In this document: in pieces, positions 1 through 5,806 of the stretch
Position numbering within the stretch: the stretch's first letter is position 1
Layout of the letters: the number at the start of each line of letters is the position of its first letter
NCBI GenBank assembly: GCA_013696065.1
Contig: JACCZJ010000045.1
Span: forward strand, 1 to 6,670
DNA: 6,670 nt
Direction: 5' to 3'
DNA from: Nocardioidaceae bacterium
GTDB taxonomy: Bacteria > Actinomycetota > Actinomycetes > Propionibacteriales > Nocardioidaceae
Position numbers and translations under genes: made by a program
The notes under the pieces: model-generated
What the model saw: the letters and a program-made list of their open reading frames with translations, nothing else
Database searches by the model: none
Told to the model about the DNA's origin: nothing

Positions 1-2
1 CT

Positions 3-50
3 GTCGATGTGCGCGCACCGACCGGCTTCGATTCGGATGACCCACGCTAA
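3..50 (+). CDS. Possible 3' end of an upstream gene (partial)
   Basis: An open frame enters from the left edge and ends at TAA (48–50), reading VDVRAPTGFDSDDPR. Eleven of its 15 sense codons end in G or C, as in the real genes here. The competing frame that stops at TGA (38–40) is rich in Arg and Cys with poor third-position bias. Only 15 codons are visible, so I cannot name a family. It could also be chance open sequence. Confidence 0.35.
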   Translation, partial: VDVRAPTGFDSDDPR

Positions 51-88
51 GGCCTGTCAGTTCGCCCGAGGCGCGCACTGTCGCAGAT

Positions 89-118
89 CGCCGGCTCGCC
101 AGCTCAGCTGAACCGGCG
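89..118 (+). other. Two-tier stem-loop in the thrS leader region
   Basis: CGCCGG (89–94) pairs perfectly with CCGGCG (113–118). Inside it, CAGC (100–103) pairs with GCTG (107–110) around a TCA loop. No T-tract follows, so it is not a canonical Rho-independent terminator. It may mark the end of the upstream transcript or be part of a thrS leader. In GC-rich DNA, stems of this length also arise by chance. Confidence 0.3.
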
Positions 119-127
119 TACGACGAA

Positions 128-232
128 ATGGCTACGACGACGTGCCACCGCCTCGATACGATCAAGCCTCAACCCCCAGTGGCAATAGCCAGACGCCACC
201 ACCAAGCAGAGGAGTACACGTGCCTGACCTGA
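128..232 (+). CDS. Possible thrS leader peptide (34-codon uORF beginning M-A-T-T-T)
   Basis: An ATG at 128 opens a 34-codon frame that stops at TGA 230–232, so it overlaps the chosen thrS start (220) by 13 nt in another frame. Codons 3–5 are three consecutive ACG threonine codons (134–142), and threonine makes up 6 of 34 residues. A Thr-rich leader ahead of the threonyl-tRNA synthetase gene would suit attenuation or translational coupling. Against it, there is no clear Shine-Dalgarno site before 128, the ACG run may just be a short simple repeat, and Thr codons are common in GC-rich DNA. It also requires transcription to start upstream of 128. Confidence 0.2.
   Translation: MATTTCHRLDTIKPQPPVAIARRHHQAEEYTCLT
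157..162 (+). promoter_or_regulatory. Candidate -10 hexamer for the thrS operon
   Basis: TACGAT fits the actinobacterial TANNNT -10 pattern and is identical to the candidate -10 before pdxS. No convincing -35 lies 16–19 bp upstream. A start near 169 would leave a leader of about 50 nt carrying the thrS ribosome binding site. This promoter would exclude translation of the uORF starting at 128, so at most one of the two is used in a given transcript. Confidence 0.18.
208..214 (+). promoter_or_regulatory. thrS ribosome binding site (AGAGGAG)
   Basis: AGAGGAG ends 5 nt before the GTG at 220. It is the best Shine-Dalgarno match in the window. It favours GTG 220 as the thrS start over the in-frame GTG at 142, which has no such site. 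Confidence 0.75.
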
Positions 233-2232
233 AAGTCACCGTCGTCGCCGCAACCGAGCGCAATGAGCGGACCGTGACCCCAGGCACGAAGGCATGGGAG
301 CTCTTTGCCGACGCCCCAACGATCATCGCGGTCCGAGTCGACGAGGAGTTGCGAGACCTTTCTCAGGAGCTCACCGATGGGGCGGAGGTCGAAGGCGTGA
401 CCATCGCCAGTGACGATGGGCTAGGGATACTGCGCCATTCGACCGCGCACGTGATGGCCCAAGCGGTTCAGCAGCTGTTCCCTGAGGCCCGCTTGGGAAT
501 CGGCCCTCCCATCACAGACGGCTTCTACTACGACTTCGACATGGCCGAGCCTTTCACGCCCGACGACCTCACCAAGATCGAGTCGCTGATGCGCAAGATC
601 ATCAAGGAAGGGCAGCGGTTCTCGCGCCGGGTCGTCAGCGACGGCGAGGCTCGGGTCGAGCTTGCTGCGGAACCGTACAAGCTCGAGTTGATCGAACTCA
701 AGGGTCCAGGCAGCCAGTCGGTGGCGAGCGAGGAAGACGTCGAGGTCGGTGGCGACGAGCTGACCGTCTACGACAACCTCAAACGGGATGGGTCTCTCGC
801 TTGGAAGGATCTGTGCAGAGGGCCGCACCTTCCTAGCACCAAGCGGATTCCAGCCTTCGCGCTCATGCGGTCGGCGGCCGCCTACTGGCGGGGCAGCGAA
901 GAGAACCCGCAGCTGCAGCGCATCTATGGCACCGCCTGGCCGAGCAAGGAGGCGCTTGACGCTCACCGTGCCCGGCTCGAGGAAGCAGCGCGACGCGACC
1001 ACCGGCGACTCGGCACCGAGCTCGACCTGTTCAGCTTCCCCGACGAGATTGGTTCCGGGCTCGCTGTCTTCCATCCCAAGGGCGGCATCCTTCGCAAGGA
1101 GATGGAGGACTACTCCCGCAAACGCCACGTGGAGAGTGGCTACGAGTTCGTCTACAGCCCCCACATCACCAAGGGGGCGCTCTTCGAGACGTCCGGTCAC
1201 CTTCAGTGGTACGCCGACGGCATGTACCCGCCGATGCATGTCGACGAGGTCCGCGACGCAGATGGGGCCGTGAAGAAACCTGGCCAGGACTACTACCTCA
1301 AGCCAATGAACTGCCCCTTCCATTGCCTGATCTTCCGGTCGAGGGGCAGATCTTATCGCGAACTCCCGCTGCGGCTCTTCGAGTTCGGCTCGGTCTACCG
1401 TTACGAAAAATCCGGGGTCGTGCACGGGCTGACTCGGGTGCGCGGCATGACCCAAGATGACGCGCACATCTACGCGACGCGCGACCAGCTGCACGACGAG
1501 CTGACCTTCTCGCTGCAGTTCGTTCTCGAGCTGCTCAAGGATTACGGGCTGCAAGACTTTCATCTCGAGCTGTCTAGTAAGAACGAGGACAAGTATGTCG
1601 GCTCAGACGAGGTCTGGGAGGAGGCAACCGCCACACTCGCTGAGGTCGCGGCTGCGTCGGGTCTCGACCTCGTCCCCGACCCGGGCGGCGCCGCGTTCTA
1701 CGGCCCAAAGATCTCCGTCCAGGCCAGGGACGCGATCGGACGAACCTGGCAGATGTCGACCATTCAGCTTGACTTCAACCTGCCGGAACGCTTCGAACTC
1801 GAGTACACCGCCGCAGACGGCAGCCGCCAGCGGCCCGTGATGATCCATCGCGCTCTGTTCGGGTCGATCGAACGCTTCGTCGGGGTGCTGACCGAGCACT
1901 ACGCCGGCGCCTTCCCCCCGTGGCTGGCGCCGGTGCAAGTCGTCGCCATTCCCATCGCGGAGCGCCACGACGACTACCTCACGGAACTGGCGCGTGAGCT
2001 GCAAGGACACGGCATCCGTGTCGACGTCGACCGATCAGACGACCGGATGCAAAAGAAGATCCGCAACGCCCAGCTCGCCAAGGTGCCATTCATGATCATC
2101 GCTGGTGATCGCGATATCGAAGATGGGGCTGTGTCCTTTCGCTATCGCAGCGGGGATCAGGACAACGGCGTACCGAGAGAAGAGGCCATTCGGCGTATCG
2201 CCGAGGCGATCGAGCAGCGGGTTCAGGTATGA
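220..2232 (+). CDS. thrS: Threonyl-tRNA synthetase
   Basis: Cytoplasmic class II synthetase that charges tRNA-Thr using ATP and threonine and removes misattached serine. It is 670 residues from GTG 220; the E. coli enzyme has 642. Domains in order are TGS (about 1–62), the editing domain (about 64–240), the catalytic core (about 265–560) and the anticodon-binding domain (about 570–670). Editing residues are visible as H73 and H77 in HSTAH and C199/H203 in CRGPH. The zinc ligands are C365 (KPMNCPFH), H416 (DDAHIY) and H543 (MIHRALFG). Motif 2 arginine is R394 and motif 3 arginine R552. The start at 220 is preferred because of the AGAGGAG site; the 26 extra residues from GTG 142 are Pro/Ser-rich and unlike a TGS domain. 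The stop overlaps the next gene as ATGA. It appears complete and functional. Confidence 0.97.
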   Translation: MPDLKVTVVAATERNERTVTPGTKAWELFADAPTIIAVRVDEELRDLSQELTDGAEVEGVTIASDDGLGILRHSTAHVMAQAVQQLFPEARLGIGPPITDGFYYDFDMAEPFTPDDLTKIESLMRKIIKEGQRFSRRVVSDGEARVELAAEPYKLELIELKGPGSQSVASEEDVEVGGDELTVYDNLKRDGSLAWKDLCRGPHLPSTKRIPAFALMRSAAAYWRGSEENPQLQRIYGTAWPSKEALDAHRARLEEAARRDHRRLGTELDLFSFPDEIGSGLAVFHPKGGILRKEMEDYSRKRHVESGYEFVYSPHITKGALFETSGHLQWYADGMYPPMHVDEVRDADGAVKKPGQDYYLKPMNCPFHCLIFRSRGRSYRELPLRLFEFGSVYRYEKSGVVHGLTRVRGMTQDDAHIYATRDQLHDELTFSLQFVLELLKDYGLQDFHLELSSKNEDKYVGSDEVWEEATATLAEVAAASGLDLVPDPGGAAFYGPKISVQARDAIGRTWQMSTIQLDFNLPERFELEYTAADGSRQRPVMIHRALFGSIERFVGVLTEHYAGAFPPWLAPVQVVAIPIAERHDDYLTELARELQGHGIRVDVDRSDDRMQKKIRNAQLAKVPFMIIAGDRDIEDGAVSFRYRSGDQDNGVPREEAIRRIAEAIEQRVQV

Positions 2233-2804
2233 GCCAGTACGAAGAGCAACTCGGCGCCGGCGAAGCCGACCCGTTCCTGCGACTGTGGACTCCGCACCGG
2301 ATGGCTTACATCAAGGGCGACAACAAACCCGCCACCGGCGAGGCCGGGGAGTGCCCGTTCTGCATGATTCCGGCGTTGCCCGACGGTGAGGGCCTCGTCG
2401 TACGCCGGGGAGAACATGCCTACGCCGTCCTCAACCTGTATCCGTATAACCCCGGCCACCTGATGGTATGCCCCTACCGGCATCTGGCCGATTACACCGA
2501 CCTCAGCGTCGACGAGACTGCTGAGTTGGCCGCACTGACCCAGCAGGCGATGCAGGCCGTTCGCAATACGAGCAGAGCGCACGGTTTCAACATCGGCATG
2601 AACCAAGGCGCCATCGCGGGCGCCGGAATCGCCGCGCACCTGCACCAGCACGTGGTTCCTCGCTGGGGTGGTGACACGAACTTCATGCCGGTGGTGGCCC
2701 ACACCAAAGTGCTGCCACAGCTGCTCGCTGACACCCGAGACCTGATCACCGCGGCCTGGCCCGACCCGACTCATCAGGAAGACCGCAACGTCCCCGATGC
2801 TTGA
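2229..2804 (+). CDS. HIT-family Ap4A phosphorylase (Rv2613c-like)
   Basis: A 191-residue histidine-triad protein. The triad is H137-L-H139-Q-H141-V-V, with H139 expected to be the nucleophile. The N-terminal half has the usual HIT segments, including LNLYPYNPGH (68–77), where N74-P75-G76-H77 is the typical turn. C42-x-x-C45 (CPFC) may bind a metal. Length, motifs and position between thrS and pgsA match mycobacterial Rv2613c, described as a diadenosine tetraphosphate phosphorylase that yields ADP and ATP. The specific activity here is inferred from that family; a broader HIT hydrolase remains possible. The start shares ATGA with the thrS stop and the end overlaps pgsA by 8 nt. There is no strong ribosome site of its own, so translation is probably coupled to thrS. 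Confidence 0.92.
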   Translation: MSQYEEQLGAGEADPFLRLWTPHRMAYIKGDNKPATGEAGECPFCMIPALPDGEGLVVRRGEHAYAVLNLYPYNPGHLMVCPYRHLADYTDLSVDETAELAALTQQAMQAVRNTSRAHGFNIGMNQGAIAGAGIAAHLHQHVVPRWGGDTNFMPVVAHTKVLPQLLADTRDLITAAWPDPTHQEDRNVPDA

Positions 2805-3417
2805 GCGCTTTCGTCAGTTTTGGACCAACTTCTTCAAGCCGATCTCGCACCTCTTGATCAAGCTCGGGGTGTCGCCAGACACCGTCACCATCGTGGGCAC
2901 CATCGGTGTGGTTTCCGGGGCCTTGGGGTTCTTCCCGCGCGGACAGCTGTGGATCGGTGTGCTGGTTATCACCGCCTTCGTCTTCTCGGACCTGATCGAC
3001 GGCGACATGGCGCGCACCCTCGGAACATCCTCCAAATGGGGCGCATTCTTGGATTCCACACTCGACCGGTTCGGCGACGCCGCCGTCTTCGCCGGCCTCG
3101 TGCTCTGGTTCTTCGGTGGTGGCGACGACAGGCTTCTCGCCTATGTGGCGCTGTGGGCACTCGTTATGGGATCGGTCACGTCATACACACGTGCCAAGGC
3201 GGAAAGCCTCGGCATGCAAGCAAAGGGGGGCATCGCCGAGCGGGCGGACCGGCTGGTCGCCTTGCTGGCCGTCACCTTCTTTGCGGACCTCCTCGACCTC
3301 CCGGTCCTGTTGGCTATCGTGCTGTGGACGCTTGCGGCAGCCAGCACGATCACGGTGGTCCAGCGGATGATCCTCGTACGGCGACAAGCGCTGGCCCAAC
3401 CGACCCCGCCATCTTGA
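2797..3417 (+). CDS. pgsA: Phosphatidylinositol-phosphate synthase (CDP-alcohol phosphotransferase)
   Basis: A 206-residue membrane enzyme expected to transfer the phosphatidyl group of CDP-diacylglycerol to L-myo-inositol-1-phosphate, giving phosphatidylinositol phosphate and CMP, the lipid precursor of PIMs. The full CDP-alcohol phosphotransferase signature is present: D65-x2-D68-G69-x2-A72-R73, eight residues, then G82-x3-D86-x3-D90. The four aspartates bind the divalent metals and CDP. Hydrophobic stretches at about 29–46, 51–68, 94–107, 113–130, 152–168 and 169–189 fit the six-helix fold. SYTRAKAESLG (129–139) and GIAERADR (145–152) resemble actinobacterial phosphatidylinositol-phosphate synthases rather than phosphatidylglycerophosphate synthases, and the neighbours patA and pimA support this. 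The gene overlaps the HIT gene by 8 nt, and its TGA shares one base with the patA ATG. AGGAAG at 2776–2781 lies rather far (15 nt) from the start. Confidence 0.94.
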   Translation: MLERFRQFWTNFFKPISHLLIKLGVSPDTVTIVGTIGVVSGALGFFPRGQLWIGVLVITAFVFSDLIDGDMARTLGTSSKWGAFLDSTLDRFGDAAVFAGLVLWFFGGGDDRLLAYVALWALVMGSVTSYTRAKAESLGMQAKGGIAERADRLVALLAVTFFADLLDLPVLLAIVLWTLAAASTITVVQRMILVRRQALAQPTPPS

Positions 3418-4352
3418 TGACCACCCGATCTCGCGGGGCGGCCGCACGTGAACGGTTGGTCGACCAGACATTCGCCTCGGGATGGGCGCTGACCCGCCAC
3501 ACCCCGGAGCCGGTCGCCGAGCGGCTAATGGAGAGCGCGGCAGACCGCGTGTGGGCCCGTCGAGGTCTCGGTGTCCAGCAGCTGGAATCGAATTTGCGGC
3601 GCGCCGTTCAAGGGTCCGATGGGACACAACTTCGGGATCTCTCTCAGCACGCCATGCGATCCTACTTTCGTTATTGGCATGAGGCTCTGCGTCTGCCTGC
3701 CTGGTCGGAGCGGCGCATCGTAGACACCGTCGTGACGACCAACGAGGCACCCCTGCGCGACGGGTTCGACCAAGGGCGTGGAGCGATCATCGCTCTGCCC
3801 CACATGGCCAACTGGGATCTGGCCGGGGCCTGGGCCTGCCTTACCGGGATGCCTGTCGCCACGGTGGCCGAGCGACTCCAGCCGGCTGCCCTCTATGAGC
3901 GGTTCGTCAGGTACCGCGAGGCGTTGGGAATGGAGGTGTTCGCTCTCACAGGCGAAGGCAACCCGCTCGCAAAGCTGCGCGACGCCGTGCGTGCGGGCCG
4001 GCTCGTCTGCCTGCTGTCCGATCGCGACCTCACCCGGTCAGGGGTCGAGGTCGACCTCTTGGGCGAAACCGCGAGAATGGCGGGAGGGGCCGCCGTACTG
4101 GCCCGACTCACCGGCGCGCCGTTGGTGGCAGCAACGTTGTCCTACCGTGGGCCCCTGCTGCGGATCCACTTCAGCGATGTGATCACACCGATCCCGGGTC
4201 GAGAGGGGGTGGCGTTGATGACACAGCAGATCGCGGACTGGTTCTCCGCGGGAATCCGCCAAGCTCCCGTCGACTGGCACATGATGCAACCAGTATTCAC
4301 GGCGGATCTGATCGCGGGCGCTGACCGGACCCCGCCGACGTTGACACCATGA
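3417..4352 (+). CDS. patA: Phosphatidylinositol mannoside acyltransferase (PatA-like)
   Basis: A 311-residue lysophospholipid/LpxL-type acyltransferase expected at the inner face of the membrane, where it transfers a fatty acyl group to the mannose added by PimA. The HX4D motif is H129-M-A-N-W-D134 (LPHMANWD). Further family blocks are VAERLQP (150–156), the LYERFVRYREALGMEVF segment (159–175) and DRDLTRSGVEVDLLGE (202–217). Near the C-terminus, PVDWHMMQP (284–292) is also typical. By recalled alignment, the position of the catalytic glutamate (E200 in M. smegmatis) is D202 here. The start ATG 3417 overlaps the pgsA stop by one base (TGATG), which suggests coupled translation; no separate ribosome site is seen. 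The reading frame stays open upstream to 2820, but that part overlaps pgsA and does not look like a protein. An unrelated acyl acceptor cannot be excluded by sequence alone. Confidence 0.93.
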   Translation: MTTRSRGAAARERLVDQTFASGWALTRHTPEPVAERLMESAADRVWARRGLGVQQLESNLRRAVQGSDGTQLRDLSQHAMRSYFRYWHEALRLPAWSERRIVDTVVTTNEAPLRDGFDQGRGAIIALPHMANWDLAGAWACLTGMPVATVAERLQPAALYERFVRYREALGMEVFALTGEGNPLAKLRDAVRAGRLVCLLSDRDLTRSGVEVDLLGETARMAGGAAVLARLTGAPLVAATLSYRGPLLRIHFSDVITPIPGREGVALMTQQIADWFSAGIRQAPVDWHMMQPVFTADLIAGADRTPPTLTP

Positions 4353-4408
4353 TGGCGACACATGACGGTCGACTCTACGACGGCGACCTCATGACGGTGA
4401 CGCCATGA
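4349..4408 (+). CDS. 19-codon ORF linking patA and pimA by ATGA junctions on both sides
   Basis: The 52-nt gap between patA and pimA is exactly bridged by an ORF encoding MMATHDGRLYDGDLMTVTP. Its ATG (4349–4351) overlaps the patA stop (4350–4352) as ATGA, and its TGA (4406–4408) overlaps the pimA ATG (4405–4407) as ATGA. pimA lacks a convincing Shine-Dalgarno site, so ribosomes finishing this ORF could re-initiate on pimA and keep the operon translationally coupled. The peptide itself resembles nothing I know. The double junction is directly visible; translation and function are inferred. It could be coincidence, since ATGA overlaps are common in this operon. Confidence 0.4.
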   Translation: MMATHDGRLYDGDLMTVTP

Positions 4409-5553
4409 GGATCGGGCTCGTCTGTCCCTACTCCCTCGAAGTGCCAGGTGGTGTACAGAACCACGTCAAAGATTTGGCCGAAGAGTTGCGGTCACGCGGG
4501 CACCATGTCGGTGTGCTCGCCCCCGGGGCTATTCCCAAATCGGAGCAGTCGACCACCGAATTGGCGGATTCCAGCCATGGTGGTGTCCCGGTGACGTATG
4601 CCGGCAAGGCCGTTCCCATCGCCTACAACGGATCTGTCGCCCGCCTAGCCTTCGGGCCACGCGTCGCTGCCCGGACCCGCCGGTGGGTCGAGACGGGGCG
4701 GTTCGACGTACTGCACGTCCACGACCCCCTCACCCCGAGCGTGTCCCTGTTGGCGTTGCGCGCCAGTGAGGTGCCCGTGGTGGCGACCTTCCACACCACC
4801 AGCACCCGCTCTTGGATGCTCGAATCAGCAGGCAACCTGTTCAGCGCATCGCTCGACAAGATCGCCGCGCGGATCGCTGTCTCTGAGTCGGCCCGCGCGA
4901 CTCTGGTCCAGCACATCGGCAGCGACCCGATCGTCATACCGAATGGCATTTATTGCGATCGCTTCGCATCGGTGAAGGCCAAGGCCGAATGGGCTGAGGG
5001 TGGGGCGACCCTGGTGTTTCTTGGTCGCATCGACGAGCCGCGCAAGGGTCTCGACGTCATGACTGCGGCGTTCTCGGCGCTCTCGAAGGATTGGCCCCAT
5101 GCTCGGCTCCTCGTCGCCGGACGGGGAAAGCCTCCGCCCTTGGACTGGCTAGCTCCGCATATACAACAGCGGATCTCCTTCCTCGGGTCCGTGGCAGACG
5201 CTGATCGGAGTCGACTCTTCGCGTCGGCCGCTGTCTATGTCGCCCCCCACATCGGTGGCGAGAGTTTCGGCATCGTCTTGCTGGAGGCGATGGCGTCAGG
5301 TGCGCCGGTGGTGGCGAGCGATCTGCCGGCCTTCTCCGCCGTGCTGGAAGGCGGACGGCTCGGCGAGCTGTTCACGACCGGCGATGCCGCTGCCGCGGCC
5401 AGAGCGATCGGTCAACTGCTGGGCGATCCGGTGCGTCGCGCCGAACTCAGTCGACTCGGAAGACAGGCCGTATGGCGCTACGACTGGTCCCGCGTCACTC
5501 CTGACGTCGAAGCCATCTACCGGCAAGTCCTGACACCCCACCCTTCCCGTTGA
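4405..5553 (+). CDS. pimA: Phosphatidyl-myo-inositol mannosyltransferase PimA (GT4)
   Basis: A 382-residue GT-B glycosyltransferase of family GT4. PimA moves mannose from GDP-mannose to the 2-position of the inositol of phosphatidylinositol, giving PIM1 at the cytoplasmic side of the membrane. The N-terminal Rossmann domain begins MRIGLVCPYS and has the glycine loop P14-G-G-V-Q-N-H20. KAVPIAYNGSVARLAFGP (68–85) closely matches mycobacterial PimA. Residues known in the M. smegmatis enzyme (H118, R196, K202, E274) are found at H130, R208, K214 and E286, all shifted by 12. The last lies in HIGGESFGIVLLEAMASG (282–299), the GT4 nucleotide-sugar motif. The shift comes from a longer loop near residues 41–63. 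RYDW (358–361) near the end is also typical. The gene is the last of the operon and probably depends on coupling from upstream for translation. The PimB-type enzymes are alternatives, but position and motifs favour PimA. Confidence 0.94.
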   Translation: MRIGLVCPYSLEVPGGVQNHVKDLAEELRSRGHHVGVLAPGAIPKSEQSTTELADSSHGGVPVTYAGKAVPIAYNGSVARLAFGPRVAARTRRWVETGRFDVLHVHDPLTPSVSLLALRASEVPVVATFHTTSTRSWMLESAGNLFSASLDKIAARIAVSESARATLVQHIGSDPIVIPNGIYCDRFASVKAKAEWAEGGATLVFLGRIDEPRKGLDVMTAAFSALSKDWPHARLLVAGRGKPPPLDWLAPHIQQRISFLGSVADADRSRLFASAAVYVAPHIGGESFGIVLLEAMASGAPVVASDLPAFSAVLEGGRLGELFTTGDAAAAARAIGQLLGDPVRRAELSRLGRQAVWRYDWSRVTPDVEAIYRQVLTPHPSR

Positions 5554-5683
5554 GAGGCCGATTACCTCCCGTCGAGAGGCCAGTCACCTGCCCTCGAGTG
5601 GCCAGTACCTCCGCGCCGGAAGGCGAGTGACCTCAACAAAGGTCAGTGCCTCGGAACGAGAGGGCGAGTGACCTCTCAACGGG
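5552..5683 (+). repeat. Array of six degenerate 22-bp-periodic direct repeats
   Basis: The gap after pimA carries six copies of a core GGCSAGTNACCTC, starting at 5556, 5578, 5600, 5622, 5641 and 5663, so the spacings are 22, 22, 22, 19 and 22 bp. Copies 4 (5622–5634) and 6 (5663–5675) have the identical core GGCGAGTGACCTC. Copies 3 and 5 lack one base. GGCGAG at 5689–5694 may be a decayed seventh copy. Most units carry a preceding GAGA or GAGT and a partly inverted GAGG…CCTC. The array starts at the pimA stop and ends just before the pdxS promoter candidate. It has no unique spacers of CRISPR type and no T-run. It could be an operator array, a dispersed intergenic repeat family or a local expansion. 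Confidence 0.8.
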
Positions 5684-5688
5684 GAGGT
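5658..5688 (+). repeat. Overlapping inverted repeats at the end of the repeat array
   Basis: GAGAGG (5658–5663) and CCTCTC (5672–5677) form a perfect 6-bp stem with an 8-nt loop. ACCTC (5671–5675) can instead pair with GAGGT (5684–5688). The two structures share bases and exclude each other. No T-tract follows. They might act as a weak transcript end for pimA or as a protein site; both are guesses. Confidence 0.4.
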
Positions 5689-5696
5689 GGCGAGAT

Positions 5697-5727
5697 TTGG
5701 AGGCGGTGGGGCGGCACGTCGTACGAT
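5697..5727 (+). promoter_or_regulatory. Candidate pdxS promoter
   Basis: TACGAT at 5722–5727 fits the TANNNT -10 of actinobacterial housekeeping promoters. TTGGAG at 5697–5702 is a partial -35, but the 19-bp spacer is long, so an activator or a -35-independent promoter is possible. Transcription would start near 5734, leaving a leader of about 70 nt. The repeat array lies immediately upstream, where activator sites are usually found. Confidence 0.4.
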
Positions 5728-5735
5728 GGAGGTGG

Positions 5736-5764
5736 GTGTCAGCGCGGTTTCGCTGGCGCTGCAC
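5736..5764 (+). other. Leader stem-loop before pdxS, with an alternative pairing
   Basis: GTG (5736–5738) and CAGCGC (5740–5745) pair with GCGCTG (5756–5761) and CAC (5762–5764), giving a 9-bp stem with one bulged T and a 10-nt loop. The strand CAGCG (5740–5744) can instead pair with CGCTG (5751–5755) around a 6-nt loop. The element lies in the presumed pdxS leader. No T-tract follows and I recognise no known riboswitch class. Confidence 0.4.
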
Positions 5765-5806
5765 TAACCACACTTAGCCCCAGCAGCCACCCGAGATAGG
5801 CGCATC

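Noticed and set aside
142..219. Longer N-terminus of ThrS from GTG 142
   Set aside because: The added 26 residues are low-complexity Pro/Ser/Thr sequence without homology to a TGS domain, and there is no ribosome site before 142, unlike GTG 220.
51..219. T-box riboswitch upstream of thrS
   Set aside because: I looked for the conserved T-box sequence and a terminator/antiterminator pair and found neither; the leader is also too short for the usual element.
421..1563. A 380-codon ORF on the minus strand, antisense to thrS
   Set aside because: It lies wholly within thrS, whose + strand protein has every expected domain and catalytic residue. Long antisense frames are common opposite GC-rich genes, and its translation resembles no family I know.
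2820..3416. Upstream extension of the patA frame over pgsA (a nominal 510-residue protein)
   Set aside because: The 199 added residues are rich in Arg, Gly and Pro and out of frame with pgsA, which has a complete signature motif. ATG 3417 gives the normal PatA length and a TGATG junction.
5552..5694. Repeat array considered as a CRISPR array
   Set aside because: The repeats are degenerate, the whole period is only 22 bp with no unique spacers, and no cas genes are in the window.
5658..5710. Inverted repeats considered as a Rho-independent terminator for pimA
   Set aside because: The stem is short and no T-rich tract follows. A factor-dependent end remains possible but is not visible in the sequence.
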